Shown: positions 18,031 through 27,323, numbered from the stretch's first letter. The stretch: 64,000 bases of DNA from Humidesulfovibrio mexicanus (GCF_900188225.1 NZ_FZOC01000002.1:244310-308309), one strand, 5' to 3'. The notes: generated by a model not told the origin, from the letters alone. Numbers and translations: made by a program.

Positions 18031-18325
18031 AATATGGCGAGGGGGGTGCATGTTTTGGCGCAAGGCTTGCCCCCTGTGCTGACGCAAAAAAAAAAATGCT
18101 CCGCGATTTGAATGGCTAGGCGATATTCGCACGTTTTGGACAGAAAATGTTGTTGCATCAGTCCGCAAAGCTTGTAAGGTGATAACTGAAAGACCATCCT
18201 CTGTCCCGTGATTATTGGCTTTTTTGTGTTGCGCCACAGGGGCCGGACATGGAACCAGGCAGGGGAGCGGAAAGCAAAAGGAGACGTTTGGCGCGGTGGC
18301 TGCACGGGTGGCCGGGAGGTGGCTC
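18031..18325. other. AT-rich non-coding spacer
   Basis: No gene is supported. It holds an A-tract at about 18085-18096 and many short AT-rich stretches, unusual for this GC-rich segment. No clear sigma-70 or heat-shock promoter was recognised for the downstream small gene and hsp20. Confidence 0.5.
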
Positions 18326-18577
18326 ATGAATTTGAGCGGAAAGCGGGTGTTCACTGGCAGAATGCAGCTTTTGAACGGCTGGGAAGTTCGGCCGTTCGCC
18401 ATCAAAACCCCGGAGGGCGCCTTCGCTCCGTGTCTCTCCACCCGCAAACACGCACCCGGCAGCCCCGGAGCCGTGTACGCCCTTGACCGTGCCTGCGCGA
18501 ACCTTGAGGAAGCCTTTGAAATGGCTCTGGCCAAGGGTCGCAGCCTTGTTTTCGCCAACATGGACAGCGCGGCGTGA
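18326..18577 (+). CDS. Small unknown protein upstream of hsp20
   Basis: An 83-residue protein I do not recognise. GGGAGG lies 6 bases before ATG 18326; the frame is open upstream but without a ribosome site. The sequence is compact and soluble, with a helix at the end (DRACANLEEAFEMALAKGR) and no cysteine motif or signal peptide. It precedes the Hsp20 gene by 70 bp on the same strand, so heat- or stress-linked co-expression is possible. The proper ribosome site and G/C-ending codons argue that it is real. Confidence 0.6.
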   Translation: MNLSGKRVFTGRMQLLNGWEVRPFAIKTPEGAFAPCLSTRKHAPGSPGAVYALDRACANLEEAFEMALAKGRSLVFANMDSAA

Positions 18578-18647
18578 GCGCCAAGGCCCGTGAGACTCTG
18601 CGGCGAGAGAGCCGCAAAACCGCACACCCTGAACAGGAGGAGAGGTC

Positions 18648-19124
18648 ATGCTGAGACAATGGCTCCCCGTTCTGCGCAGGCGTTCGGAAGACGCGCTGCG
18701 CCCCATGAGCATCGCGGACATGATGGAGGAGTTCTGGAAGAGCCCCTTCGAACCCTTCCCGGCGGAGTTCGGCAAAAGCGTCTTCGGGGCGTCGGGATTC
18801 CCGGCGGTCAACATTTCGGAGACGGACAAGGATATCCGCGTGGACGCCGAACTGCCGGGCCTGGACCCCAAGGATGTCGAAGTCTCCCTGGACGGCGGCG
18901 CGCTGGTCATCCGGGGGGAGAAGAAATTCGAGGAAGATAAGAAGAAGGACAGTTTCCACCGCATTGAGCGCAGCTACGGCAGTTTCACCCGGACCGTGCC
19001 GCTGCCTGCCCCGGTGGAAGCCAAGGGCGTGACGGCGAAATTCGTGAAGGGCGTGCTGCGCGTGGCGCTGCCCAAGGCCAAGCCCGCACAGCCCGCGCAC
19101 ACGATACAGATCGAGGGGGAGTAA
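18648..19124 (+). CDS. Small heat-shock protein, Hsp20/alpha-crystallin family
   Basis: A 158-residue ATP-independent holdase chaperone. The N-terminal arm carries MMEEFWKSPFEPFP. The alpha-crystallin domain spans about residues 50-148: FPAVNISETDKDIRVDAELPGLDPKDVEVSL, ALVIRGEKK, the ERSYGSFTRTVPLP block and A-x-FVKGVLRVALPK (family GVL motif). The short tail ends with an I-x-I type motif (IQI). AGGAGGAGAG precedes the ATG. It is followed by an intrinsic terminator. Confidence 0.95.
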   Translation: MLRQWLPVLRRRSEDALRPMSIADMMEEFWKSPFEPFPAEFGKSVFGASGFPAVNISETDKDIRVDAELPGLDPKDVEVSLDGGALVIRGEKKFEEDKKKDSFHRIERSYGSFTRTVPLPAPVEAKGVTAKFVKGVLRVALPKAKPAQPAHTIQIEGE

Positions 19125-19143
19125 GGCCCCCTGTTCTTGAGCC

Positions 19144-19178
19144 AAGCCCCTGCCCGGCGTACCGGACAGGGGCTTTCT
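19144..19178 (+). terminator. Intrinsic terminator after hsp20
   Basis: AAGCCCCTGCCCGG (19144-19157) pairs, with one mismatch, with CCGGACAGGGGCTT (19162-19174), followed by a short T-rich tract. Confidence 0.8.
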
Positions 19179-19184
19179 TGCGCC

Positions 19185-19994
19185 TTAGGCCGCGCCCTTG
19201 GCCGGGGCGGCACCGCGGAGCAGGGTTGTGGCCTGCCGGGCGATGGCCGAGGGCAGCGTCTGCTCCGAGAACCCGCAGAGCAGCCCCACGAGCAGGGCCA
19301 TCTCCACGCTCTGCGCAAAGCCCGCCGTGTCTATCTGCCCGAAACTGACATTGACCACGCCCAGGGTGAACAAAAGCCCGATGATGACGGTCTGCAGCCC
19401 GGTGAACACCAGCCGTGCGGGAGGGCAGAGAAAGTCGGCCTCCGGGCGGCCCAGGTCCTCGAAGCGGAACTGGGCCTTGCGCCAGCCGAAGGATACCCAG
19501 GTTCCGGCCATGGCGCCGGCCCAGGCGTAGCAGAACTGGGCCAGGAGCGCGCAATTGGCTGTGGCCAGCGGCCCCCACCCGGCCAGGGCGTGCAGCGCCA
19601 GCCCCAGCAGGACGGCCGCCGCGCCAAGGCCCAGCGCCCAGCGTCCCAGGTCCCGCAGGTGTCTGTTCTTGACCCGGCCCGCCTCGTTGCCGAGGATGGT
19701 CTCCTTGAGGGATTGCAGGGCCAAAACGGCGGTGGCGGGTTTGGCCATGGGGCCAACAAGGCCGACGCTGGCAAGGGAAAAGGCGTCCTCAAGATAGCTG
19801 TCGAAGCGCGGGCCGCGTTCCGGGAAAAGCTGCCTGAGCGTCTCCACCACACGCTCAATGTCCAGCCAGAGCGCGGTCTGATCCTCGGGTGTGGGCTCAA
19901 GGCTGTCCTTCAGGCAGAAGGTGATGCCCTTTTTGCGGCCGGTGTGGGAATCCTCGTCGTAGTCGATGGTGAACGCGCCCTGCGCCATGGCCAC
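19185..19994 (-). CDS. Unknown inner-membrane protein, about four helices
   Basis: A 269-residue protein that I do not recognise. Residues 1-115 are soluble and acidic/helical; then about four hydrophobic segments follow: WALGLGAAAVLLGLALHAL, a long stretch around LLAQFCYAWAGAMAGTW, LVFTGLQTVIIGLLFTLGV, and MALLVGLLCGF. No signal peptide, catalytic motif or known transporter signature was seen. It lies 3 bp downstream of the small zinc-ribbon gene on the same strand, so the two are probably one transcription unit. Confidence 0.7.
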   Translation of the reverse strand: MAMAQGAFTIDYDEDSHTGRKKGITFCLKDSLEPTPEDQTALWLDIERVVETLRQLFPERGPRFDSYLEDAFSLASVGLVGPMAKPATAVLALQSLKETILGNEAGRVKNRHLRDLGRWALGLGAAAVLLGLALHALAGWGPLATANCALLAQFCYAWAGAMAGTWVSFGWRKAQFRFEDLGRPEADFLCPPARLVFTGLQTVIIGLLFTLGVVNVSFGQIDTAGFAQSVEMALLVGLLCGFSEQTLPSAIARQATTLLRGAAPAKGAA

Positions 19995-19997
19995 CTC

Positions 19998-20213
19998 CTA
20001 CCCGCCCAGGCAGGTGCAGTCTTCCCACTTTTCCCCGCATTTGGGGCAGCGGGTTCTGTCGATTCGAATTTTTCTGCAAACGGTTTCGCCGTCGGCGTCC
20101 GGACAGGGCACGCTTAAGGAATCCACGTCAGGCAGGGGCGGGGCGTCCGGGACGTCGACATCGGGCGTTATCGGGGCGTCGTCGGGGACGCCGGGCTTGC
20201 GCAGTATGCTCAT
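19998..20213 (-). CDS. Small protein with C-terminal zinc-ribbon-like cysteines
   Basis: A 71-residue protein. The first 45 residues are Pro/Asp-rich (DDAPITPDVDVPDAPPLPDVD), probably disordered. The end has CRKIRIDRTRCPKCGEKWEDCTC, a CxxC...CxC arrangement fitting a zinc ribbon. The start at 20213 has GGAGG about 6 bases upstream. Function unknown; translationally close to the membrane protein gene downstream (3 bp gap). Confidence 0.65.
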   Translation of the reverse strand: MSILRKPGVPDDAPITPDVDVPDAPPLPDVDSLSVPCPDADGETVCRKIRIDRTRCPKCGEKWEDCTCLGG

Positions 20214-20272
20214 GGCGGCCTCCTTCTCCTGATTATGCAAATCTGTATGCATCATGTGAATTGGTGTCAACG

Positions 20273-20307
20273 AAAAAGCCCCCGCCGGGCGGACCGGGCA
20301 GGGGCTT
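20273..20307 (-). terminator. Intrinsic terminator of serA
   Basis: On the minus strand AAGCCCCTGCCCGG pairs with CCGGCGGGGGCTT (one mismatch), followed by five T (AAAAA at 20273-20277 on the plus strand). It lies 24 bp past the serA stop. Confidence 0.8.
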
Positions 20308-20330
20308 CGTTGTTGGGTCGGGGGCGGGGG

Positions 20331-21515
20331 CTAGAAGGTGACGCGCTTCACGCCGGGGATGGCCATGAGCTTTTCGCGCACCTCCTCGCTGGGCTCCTGG
20401 TGGACGACGTACACGGTCTGCACGCTGTCGGAGAGGAAGCGCGAGTTGTTCTCGCGGATGTTCACCCCCAGCTCGCCCAGGGTGGTGCCGAACTTGCCGA
20501 ACATGCCCGGCTTGTCCTCGTGGGTGATGAACAGCGAGTAGATGCGTTTGCCTTCCTGCTCCACGGTTTCGCCAACGTTGACGGAATTGCCGAAGTCGCC
20601 CCGGCGCAGGTACTTGGTGACCACGGTGGCGATTTCGAGCCCGGTCTTGCGCACGGCGTTCTTTGTGCTGGCGCCCAAATGCGCGCTCATGACGATGTTG
20701 TCCAGCTCGTGCAGGCAGCTCTGGAACGCTTCGCCCTCGCGCTTGGGCTCCTTCTCGAAGCAGTCCAGGGCGGCTCCGGCGATGGTGCCGTTCTTCAGGG
20801 CGGCGCAGAGGTCGGCCTCGCGCACGTTGCTGCCGCGGGAGGCGTTGATGAGATACGCCGTGGGCTTCATGAGCGCAAGCTCGCGTTCGGTGATGATGGC
20901 GTCCTTGCCGCCGGTGTGCAGGCTGACGAAGTCGGAAACCTTGAGCACGTCGTCGATGCTGGGCAGGTAGTCCACGTTGGAGTCCTGCACCTGGTAGAGG
21001 TCGTAGCCCACCACCTTCATGCCGATGCCCAGCGCCTTGCCCGCCAGGCACTGGCCGATGCGGCCGCAGCCGATGACGCCCAGCGTCTTGCCGTGCAGCT
21101 CGTTGCCCTGGAAGCGTTTCTTGTGCCACACGCCGCCCATGAGGGTGCGGTGGGCCATGGGCACCTTGCGGGCCACGGCGAACATCAGACCCAGGGCGTG
21201 CTCCGCCGTGGCGTTGGTGTTGCCGTTGGGCGCGAACTTCACGATGACGCCGCACTGCTTGGCGGCCTCAAGGTCGATGTTGTCGGTGCCCACGCCGCCG
21301 CGGCCGATGATCTTGAGCTTGCCGCCGTTCTTGGCGCCCGCCTCGATGAGTTCGCGGGTGACCTTGGTGGCGCTGCGCACGAGCAGGGCATCGAAGCTGG
21401 CGATCTCGCCCAGCAGATCCTCCGCGCTGCGCTTTTCGGTTTCGACGCTGAACCCTTCCTTCTTGAGCAGGGCGACGGCCTCTTCGTTCAGGCCATCATT
21501 GGCGAGGATGCGCAT
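20331..21515 (-). CDS. serA: D-3-phosphoglycerate dehydrogenase
   Basis: A 394-residue NAD-dependent enzyme oxidising 3-phosphoglycerate to 3-phosphohydroxypyruvate, the first step of serine synthesis. The nucleotide-binding motif is GVIGCGRIGQCLA (about residues 148-160). Catalytic-region signatures are NASRG, the D-x-F-E-K-EP segment and SAHLGAST. The C-terminal about 75 residues (LFITHEDKPGMFGKFG onwards) form an ACT regulatory domain, as in serine-inhibited enzymes. Length is typical of the short form. It lies 29 bp downstream of the class V aminotransferase and ends at its own terminator. Confidence 0.93.
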   Translation of the reverse strand: MRILANDGLNEEAVALLKKEGFSVETEKRSAEDLLGEIASFDALLVRSATKVTRELIEAGAKNGGKLKIIGRGGVGTDNIDLEAAKQCGVIVKFAPNGNTNATAEHALGLMFAVARKVPMAHRTLMGGVWHKKRFQGNELHGKTLGVIGCGRIGQCLAGKALGIGMKVVGYDLYQVQDSNVDYLPSIDDVLKVSDFVSLHTGGKDAIITERELALMKPTAYLINASRGSNVREADLCAALKNGTIAGAALDCFEKEPKREGEAFQSCLHELDNIVMSAHLGASTKNAVRKTGLEIATVVTKYLRRGDFGNSVNVGETVEQEGKRIYSLFITHEDKPGMFGKFGTTLGELGVNIRENNSRFLSDSVQTVYVVHQEPSEEVREKLMAIPGVKRVTF

Positions 21516-21544
21516 GGTGGTCTTCCTCCAAAAGCCGCGAGGGG

Positions 21545-22678
21545 CTACTTCGACAGTTCCGGCTTGAGCGCCTCAAGATAGGCTTCAACCATCTCCGGGG
21601 TCACGTCGCCCATGTGGCCCAGGCGCAACAGCACGCGCTGGCCCTTCTCCTCAAGGTCGGTGTTCAGCTTGCCGTAGCCGGGGTCGAAGAGGTAGCCCTT
21701 GGCGCGCATGGCCTCCTTGACCTTTTTGAGCTGCGCCACGCTCATGCCCTGGGGCACGCGCACGGCCGTGACCGTGGGCGAGCGGTGCCCCTCCGGGGCC
21801 AGCAGCTCGAAACCAGGCAGGCTGTTCACGAAGGCATGGACCATGCCCTGCATCTTGAGGTGCCGGGAGAAGCGGTTGGCGATGCCCTCGGTGTGGATGA
21901 TGTGGTCGATCTGCACGGCCATTTGGTTGGCCAGCGTGGTGTTGGGTGTGGTCAGGGTCTGGTTCTTCTGCGCGCGGCCCAACTGCCCCACGATGTCCGT
22001 GGTGAAGCCGCGGTTTTTCACGGTCTTGGCCTTCTCGACGGCTTCGGGCGTGACGAAGAGGATGCCGAAGCCCGCAGGCAGCGCCAGGGATTTTTGCGTG
22101 CTGGTGGCGTAGGTCGCCGCGCCGGAGTGCGAGAGATCGATTTCCGCGCCGCCGAAGATGCTCACGCCGTCCACGAGCGGGAGGGCCCCATGCTTGCGCA
22201 CCAGGGCGCACACGGCCTTCATGTCGTTCATCACGCCGGTGGAGGTCTCGTTGTGGGTGAAGGTGACGCAGGTCGGCTTGTGCTCCACAAGCGCCGCCTC
22301 AAGCTTGGCCAAGTCGATGGCCTGCCCGGGTTCGAACTTGAGCTGCGCGGCCTTCTTGCCGTTCACCACGGCCATCTTGTGGTACAGGTCGCCGAAGGCC
22401 CCCACGGAGACGTTCAGCACGCATTCGCCGTCAGCCACCAGCGAACGCACCGTGGCCTCCATGGCGTTGGAGCCGGAGCCGTTGAACAGGATGACGTGGT
22501 AGTCCTCTCCGCACCCGGCAAGTGCGCGCAGCCCCGCCATGATGGGGGTGAAGCGCTTGTTGTTTTCGGAGTCGCGGTGGCCGAACTCGGGCAGCAGGCC
22601 AGCTTCGCGAATCTCGGGGCGGATGAACGTGGGGCCGGTGATGAAGAGCTGAAGATCGGCAAAATCCTGGGTGCTCAT
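21545..22678 (-). CDS. Class V PLP aminotransferase (serine pathway type)
   Basis: A 377-residue PLP enzyme of the alanine-glyoxylate / serine-pyruvate / phosphoserine aminotransferase group. Seen are the N-terminal FITGPTFIRPEI, the glycine loop NGSGSNAMEA, the HNETSTGVMND segment, the DGVSIFGG aspartate that binds the pyridine nitrogen, and STQKSLALPAGFG with the PLP lysine. It is followed by serA, which suggests it serves as the phosphoserine aminotransferase of this organism; archaeal and some anaerobic bacteria use such a class V enzyme instead of SerC. A role in glyoxylate or alanine transamination is the alternative. Confidence 0.85.
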   Translation of the reverse strand: MSTQDFADLQLFITGPTFIRPEIREAGLLPEFGHRDSENNKRFTPIMAGLRALAGCGEDYHVILFNGSGSNAMEATVRSLVADGECVLNVSVGAFGDLYHKMAVVNGKKAAQLKFEPGQAIDLAKLEAALVEHKPTCVTFTHNETSTGVMNDMKAVCALVRKHGALPLVDGVSIFGGAEIDLSHSGAATYATSTQKSLALPAGFGILFVTPEAVEKAKTVKNRGFTTDIVGQLGRAQKNQTLTTPNTTLANQMAVQIDHIIHTEGIANRFSRHLKMQGMVHAFVNSLPGFELLAPEGHRSPTVTAVRVPQGMSVAQLKKVKEAMRAKGYLFDPGYGKLNTDLEEKGQRVLLRLGHMGDVTPEMVEAYLEALKPELSK

Positions 22679-22822
22679 GGGCGCGTCACCTCGTGGTAGA
22701 AGAATGTTCGGGCAGGGACTCCTCCGATTGAATCAGCCTCCATACCCGGAGTCACATCTGCTGTAAAGCGTGGTCCAGAGGGCCTGCCCCGGCCGTCTCC
22801 GGGCGGGTCCGACCGGCCGCAC

Positions 22823-22851
22823 TTGCCAAGCGCGCTGGCCGGGCCTATATT
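22823..22851 (+). promoter_or_regulatory. Sigma-70 promoter of the flavin/iron-sulfur dehydrogenase gene
   Basis: TTGCCA (22823-22828), a 17-base spacer and TATATT (22846-22851) give a strong match, predicting a leader of about 60 bases to ATG 22917. Confidence 0.65.
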
Positions 22852-22916
22852 CCTGCCTTCGCGAACGCGAACCACGTCCCGCAACCCTCCCTTCCCCCTC
22901 TGGAGACGATACGCCC

Positions 22917-25900
22917 ATGCCCCTGATAGGCCCCCATATTTCCATTTCCGATGAACGCATCCTGACCCGCGTGCTCGGCCTTACCGCCAGCCCGGAGGAG
23001 GGCGGCTTCGCCCAGTGGCCCGACAACGTGCGCGAGCTGGCCATGAGCCTGGCCGCCGAACTCTTCCTTGTGCGCTACAATCCCTTTGTGGACGCTGGCC
23101 TGGTGCGCGAGAGCGTGGACCGCAAGCTCTCCATCGCCCGGCCCAGCCTCTCCGGCGAGTTTCCGCGCGTGCTGGCCTCGGCCGTGGCCGGGTTCTGGGA
23201 GCGCTACGAGGCGGACCGGGCCTTTTCCGGCGAGCTCAAGGAGCGGCTGGCCGCCTTCATGCCCGAGGAGGGCATCGGCGACGCCCCGAACACGCGCATA
23301 GAGTGCGCCACCGACGCCACGGACCTGCGCCTGGAGTTGCCGCTGTTCGTGCTGTTCCCCGAGACCACGGAGCAAGTGCAGAAGATTGTTCGCCTGGCCG
23401 ACGAAATGGGCTTCGGCATCATTCCGCGCGGCGGCGGCACCGGTCTCACCGGCGGGGCCATTCCCATGTTCGCGCGCTCTGTGGTGCTCTCCCTGGCGCG
23501 CTTCAAGAAGATCATCGACATCGACCCGGACAGGATGCTGCTGGTGGCCCAGGCGGGCGTCATCACGCTCGACGCCATCAAGGCCGCGGCAGAGCAGAAC
23601 CTGCTCTTCACCGTGGACCCGGCATCCAAGGCGGGCTCCACCCTGGGCGGCAACATCTCCGAGAACTCCGGCGGGCCGTTCGCCTTCGAGTACGGCACCA
23701 CCATCGACAACATCGCCTGGTTCGAGATGGTCACCCCCCAGGGCGAGCGCATCACCGTGCGCCGCAAGAACCATCCCGGCCACAAGATATTCGAGGGCGA
23801 GAGCGCCGCCTTCGAGATTCTGGATGAAACCGGCGCGCTTAAGGACGAGATTGTCCTTGGGGGCACGGAGATTCGCGGCGCCGGCCTTGGCAAGGACGTG
23901 TCCAACAAGTACCTGGGCGGCCTGCCCGGCGTGCAGAAGGAGGGCGTGGACGGCGTCATAACCACCTGCGCCTTCACCCTGCACCCGCAGCCCAAGTTCT
24001 CGCGCGTGCTGGTGCTGGAGTTCTTCGGACGCAGCATGAAGAACGCCATGCTCGTCATCCGCGACGTGGTGGGCCTGCGCGACGCCATCCGCAAGCAGGG
24101 CGACCGCGTGAAGATCAGCGCTCTGGAGGAGTTCGGCACCAAGTACGTGCAGGCCATCGAGTACAAGAAGAAGTCCACCCAGTACGAGGGCGAACCCATT
24201 AGCGTGCTCATCCTGCAACTGGACTCCGACGACGAGGCCGCGCTTGCCGATGCCGTGGACGCCGTGCTGGCCATCGCCCAGCCGTACCCCGGCGTGGACA
24301 TCTTCGCCGCGCGCGACGACAAGGAGGCCGAACTGTTTTGGGAGGACCGGCATAAGCTCTCGGCCATCTCCAAACGCACGTCCGGCTTCAAGGTCAACGA
24401 GGACGTGGTCATTCCCATGGTGGCCATTCCCGGCTTCGCGGAATTTCTGGAGAACCTGAACCTGGTCTACATGGCCAAGGTGGCGCGCAAGGCCCTTTTG
24501 AAGGTGCGCGAGCTGTCCGGCATCCCCTTCGACGATCCGGACATCGACTTCGGCATCGAGCGCTGCCTGTTCATTTTGAAGCGGCGCACCACCGCGGCCG
24601 AGCTGGCCGACGAGGAGCTGGCGAGCCAAATGCGCCTGCTGTTCCACGAGCTGGCCGACAAGTATCCCAAGCACGAGCGCGAGCTTGAGGCCATCTATCA
24701 GGAGGCCCAGCAGAAACGCATCGTCATCGCCAACCACATGCACGCGGGCGACGGCAACTGCCACGTGAACGTGCCGGTGAACTCCAACGATCCCGAAATG
24801 ATGGCGCAAGCCTACGAGGCCGTTGACGAACTTTTCGCCGAGGTCTTGAAGCTCGGCGGCGAAATCTCCGGCGAGCACGGCATCGGCATCACCAAGATCG
24901 GCTTCCTGGCTCAGGGGAAGATCGACGCCCTGCGCGAGTACAAGCGCCTTGTGGACCCCAAGGATGTGCTGAACCCCGGCAAGCTCACCCAGCGCGCCCT
25001 GCCCGTGGAGCCCTACACCTTCTCCTTCAACCGGCTCATCGGCGACTTGCAGAAGACCGCGCTGAAGGACAAGGAGAACCTCATCGAGCTGTTGAAGAAC
25101 GTGCAGACCTGCACGCGCTGCGGCAAGTGCAAGCAGGTGTGCCCCATGTACAGCCCGGCGCGCGGACTACTGTACCATCCGCGCAACAAGAACCTCAGCC
25201 TGGGCGCGCTTACCGAGGCCATATACTATTCCCAGGTGCAGGGCGGCGAGCCCTCGTCCGAGCTTCTGGACGAGCTTAGGCGCATCATGGAGCACTGCAC
25301 CGCCTGCGGCAAGTGCAAGGCCGTGTGCCCGGTCAAGATCGACTCGGCCGCAAACGCCCTGCAGATACGCTCCTTCCTTGAATACAAGGGCAAGGGCGGG
25401 CACCCCATCAAGACCGCGCTCTTGACGCACCTGGCCGAGGACCCGGCGGGCCGCCTGCCCAAGGTGGCCAAGGTGCTTTCCCTGGGCCAGGCCGCGGCCA
25501 ACAGCGTCCTTGGCCTGGTGCCCGGCCACTTCCGCAAGCGGCTTGAAAGCCCGGTCCTGCAGGGCCCCGGCCCGCTCATCGACCTGCGCAACCTCGCCCA
25601 GGAGCTCAAGCTCGCGGAGCGTTCCATCTTCCGCGTGCCCACGGCCGCCTTTGACGGCACCGTGCTCTACTTCCCCGGCTGCGGGGCGGGGCTCTTCAGC
25701 CACGACATCGGCCTGGCGGGCGTGTACCTGCTCTTGAAGGCCGGGGTGAACGTGGTGCTGCCGGAGCGGCACCTGTGCTGCGGCTATCCGCTGCTCTCCA
25801 GCGGCTGCACCGAGGCCTACAACGCCAACCGCCACCGCACCATCCAGGAGATTCTGGACACCCTCATCAGCACCGGGCGCGCTGGGCTCAAGGCCACCAC

Positions 25901-26495
25901 GCTCGTCACCAGCTGCGGCACCTGCCGCGAGTCGCTGGAGACCTACGACTTCAGCCAGGAGCTCGCGGAGCCCTTGAAGCACCTGGACATCGTGCAGTTC
26001 CTGCTCACCCGGCTGAACATCCCCAAGACCGATTCCGGCGAGAAGCTGTTGTACCACGCCGCCTGCCACGCCGAATGGGTGGACGTGCCCAAGGTCAAGG
26101 CCCCGGAGCTGTACCGCAAGGCCCTGGCCGACGCCCTGGGCGCGCAGGTGCGGCTCTCGCCCGGCTGCTGCGGCGAGTCCGGCATGGGCGCGCTCACCAG
26201 CCCGGCCATCTACAACCGCATTCGCGAGCGCAAGAAGGAGCAGCTGACCGCCGACCTTTCCCGGCCCGACTCCAAACGCCCCGACCGCGACACGCCCGTG
26301 CTGGTGGGCTGCCCGTCCTGCAAGATCGGCGTGAAGCGCTGCCTGATGCAGCTGCACCGCAAGAACGACGTGCTGCACACCACAGAGCACCTGGCCGAGC
26401 GCCTGGGCGGCGCCAAGTGGAAGCGCGAACTCCAGCGCATGATCGACGGCGGCGAGAAGAAGGGCAAGATGGTCAGCGTGGACGCCGGGAAATAG
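22917..26495 (+). CDS. FAD-linked / iron-sulfur dehydrogenase fusion, D-lactate dehydrogenase type
   Basis: A 1192-residue single polypeptide joining the two subunits of a glycolate/D-lactate oxidase-like enzyme. Residues about 140-330 form the FAD-binding PCMH domain (IIPRGGGTGLTGGAIPMF). A FAD-oxidase C-domain follows with HMHAGDGNCHV (about 608) and GEHGIG (651). Two 4Fe-4S motifs come next, CTRCGKCKQVCPMYS (about 732) and CTACGKCKAVCPVKI (about 795). Two CCG domains close it (PGCG and LCCGYP near 920-955; CHAEW and GCCGESG near 1050-1090). D. vulgaris has a protein of this architecture considered a lactate dehydrogenase. Substrate specificity is inferred, not shown. An HD gene follows after 1 base. 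Confidence 0.88.
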   Translation: MPLIGPHISISDERILTRVLGLTASPEEGGFAQWPDNVRELAMSLAAELFLVRYNPFVDAGLVRESVDRKLSIARPSLSGEFPRVLASAVAGFWERYEADRAFSGELKERLAAFMPEEGIGDAPNTRIECATDATDLRLELPLFVLFPETTEQVQKIVRLADEMGFGIIPRGGGTGLTGGAIPMFARSVVLSLARFKKIIDIDPDRMLLVAQAGVITLDAIKAAAEQNLLFTVDPASKAGSTLGGNISENSGGPFAFEYGTTIDNIAWFEMVTPQGERITVRRKNHPGHKIFEGESAAFEILDETGALKDEIVLGGTEIRGAGLGKDVSNKYLGGLPGVQKEGVDGVITTCAFTLHPQPKFSRVLVLEFFGRSMKNAMLVIRDVVGLRDAIRKQGDRVKISALEEFGTKYVQAIEYKKKSTQYEGEPISVLILQLDSDDEAALADAVDAVLAIAQPYPGVDIFAARDDKEAELFWEDRHKLSAISKRTSGFKVNEDVVIPMVAIPGFAEFLENLNLVYMAKVARKALLKVRELSGIPFDDPDIDFGIERCLFILKRRTTAAELADEELASQMRLLFHELADKYPKHERELEAIYQEAQQKRIVIANHMHAGDGNCHVNVPVNSNDPEMMAQAYEAVDELFAEVLKLGGEISGEHGIGITKIGFLAQGKIDALREYKRLVDPKDVLNPGKLTQRALPVEPYTFSFNRLIGDLQKTALKDKENLIELLKNVQTCTRCGKCKQVCPMYSPARGLLYHPRNKNLSLGALTEAIYYSQVQGGEPSSELLDELRRIMEHCTACGKCKAVCPVKIDSAANALQIRSFLEYKGKGGHPIKTALLTHLAEDPAGRLPKVAKVLSLGQAAANSVLGLVPGHFRKRLESPVLQGPGPLIDLRNLAQELKLAERSIFRVPTAAFDGTVLYFPGCGAGLFSHDIGLAGVYLLLKAGVNVVLPERHLCCGYPLLSSGCTEAYNANRHRTIQEILDTLISTGRAGLKATTLVTSCGTCRESLETYDFSQELAEPLKHLDIVQFLLTRLNIPKTDSGEKLLYHAACHAEWVDVPKVKAPELYRKALADALGAQVRLSPGCCGESGMGALTSPAIYNRIRERKKEQLTADLSRPDSKRPDRDTPVLVGCPSCKIGVKRCLMQLHRKNDVLHTTEHLAERLGGAKWKRELQRMIDGGEKKGKMVSVDAGK

Positions 26496-26496
26496 C

Positions 26497-27213
26497 ATGG
26501 CCGCCGCGCAGCCCGCCCCCCGCACTTCCGCTGCCCTGGATGCGCTGGAGCTGGCCCTGCGCGCGCACCTGGCCGAACGGCTTTCCCGCGAGGGCGCGTG
26601 CGACCCGGCCCACGACCTGCTGCACCTGGAGCGCGTGGCGGCCACGGCAAAGCGCATCGCCCGCAGCGAGGGCGCGGACCTGGCCGTAATCATTCCGGCC
26701 GCATGGCTGCACGATTACGTCACCGTGCCCAAGGACGACCCGCGCCGCTCCCAGGCCTCGCGCCTATCCGCGGAATTGGCCTGCCGCCACCTGCGGGAGC
26801 TGGGCTACGCCTCCGCCCTGGACCGGGGCGCGCGCTGCGGCCACGCCTCGGCAGAGGAGCTGTACGCGGCCATCGGCCACGCCATAGAGGCGCACAGCTT
26901 CAGCGCGAACATTGCGCCGCAGACCCTGGAGGCCAAGGTGGTGCAGGACGCCGACCGCCTGGACGGCATCGGGGCCATCGGCGTGGCGCGGTGCTTCGCC
27001 TGCGCGGGCACGCTGAACCGGCCCTTTTACAGCCCCACCGACCCCTTCTGCACCACCCGCGAACCCGACGACGCCCTGTTCACCATCGACCACTTTTATG
27101 CCAAGCTCTTCACAACCGCCGCCACCATGCAGACAGCAGCGGGGAGGGCCGAGGCGGAGAAGAGGGTGGAGGTGATGCGGAGGTTTTTGAAGGAGTTGGG
27201 GGAGGAGATTTAG
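26497..27213 (+). CDS. HD-domain phosphohydrolase
   Basis: A 238-residue metal-dependent phosphohydrolase of the HD superfamily (YedJ-like). The ligand set is HDLLHLERV, then the HD pair in AAWLHDYV (about residues 71-72), then HAIEAHSF and DADRLDGIGAIG with the late Asp. The substrate cannot be inferred. It starts 1 base after the stop of the large dehydrogenase, so it is probably translationally coupled. It is the last native-looking gene before the AT-rich orphan. Confidence 0.88.
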   Translation: MAAAQPAPRTSAALDALELALRAHLAERLSREGACDPAHDLLHLERVAATAKRIARSEGADLAVIIPAAWLHDYVTVPKDDPRRSQASRLSAELACRHLRELGYASALDRGARCGHASAEELYAAIGHAIEAHSFSANIAPQTLEAKVVQDADRLDGIGAIGVARCFACAGTLNRPFYSPTDPFCTTREPDDALFTIDHFYAKLFTTAATMQTAAGRAEAEKRVEVMRRFLKELGEEI

Positions 27214-27323
27214 GGGGGCTAATTAATATCGGCTAGGTATTGATAGCTAGTCCGTTGTGTTGTATAGGTGTCACAAATTGCAAAGTATAGGTTCGCGATT
27301 TCGATGCAGTATGCGGGGTTTCT

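Noticed and set aside
18084-18096. A-tract as part of a minus-strand terminator
   Set aside because: No stable stem lies directly next to it in the required orientation and no minus-strand gene ends there.
22845-24878. A 677-codon minus-strand open frame
   Set aside because: It is antisense to the flavin/iron-sulfur dehydrogenase and has only low-complexity composition.
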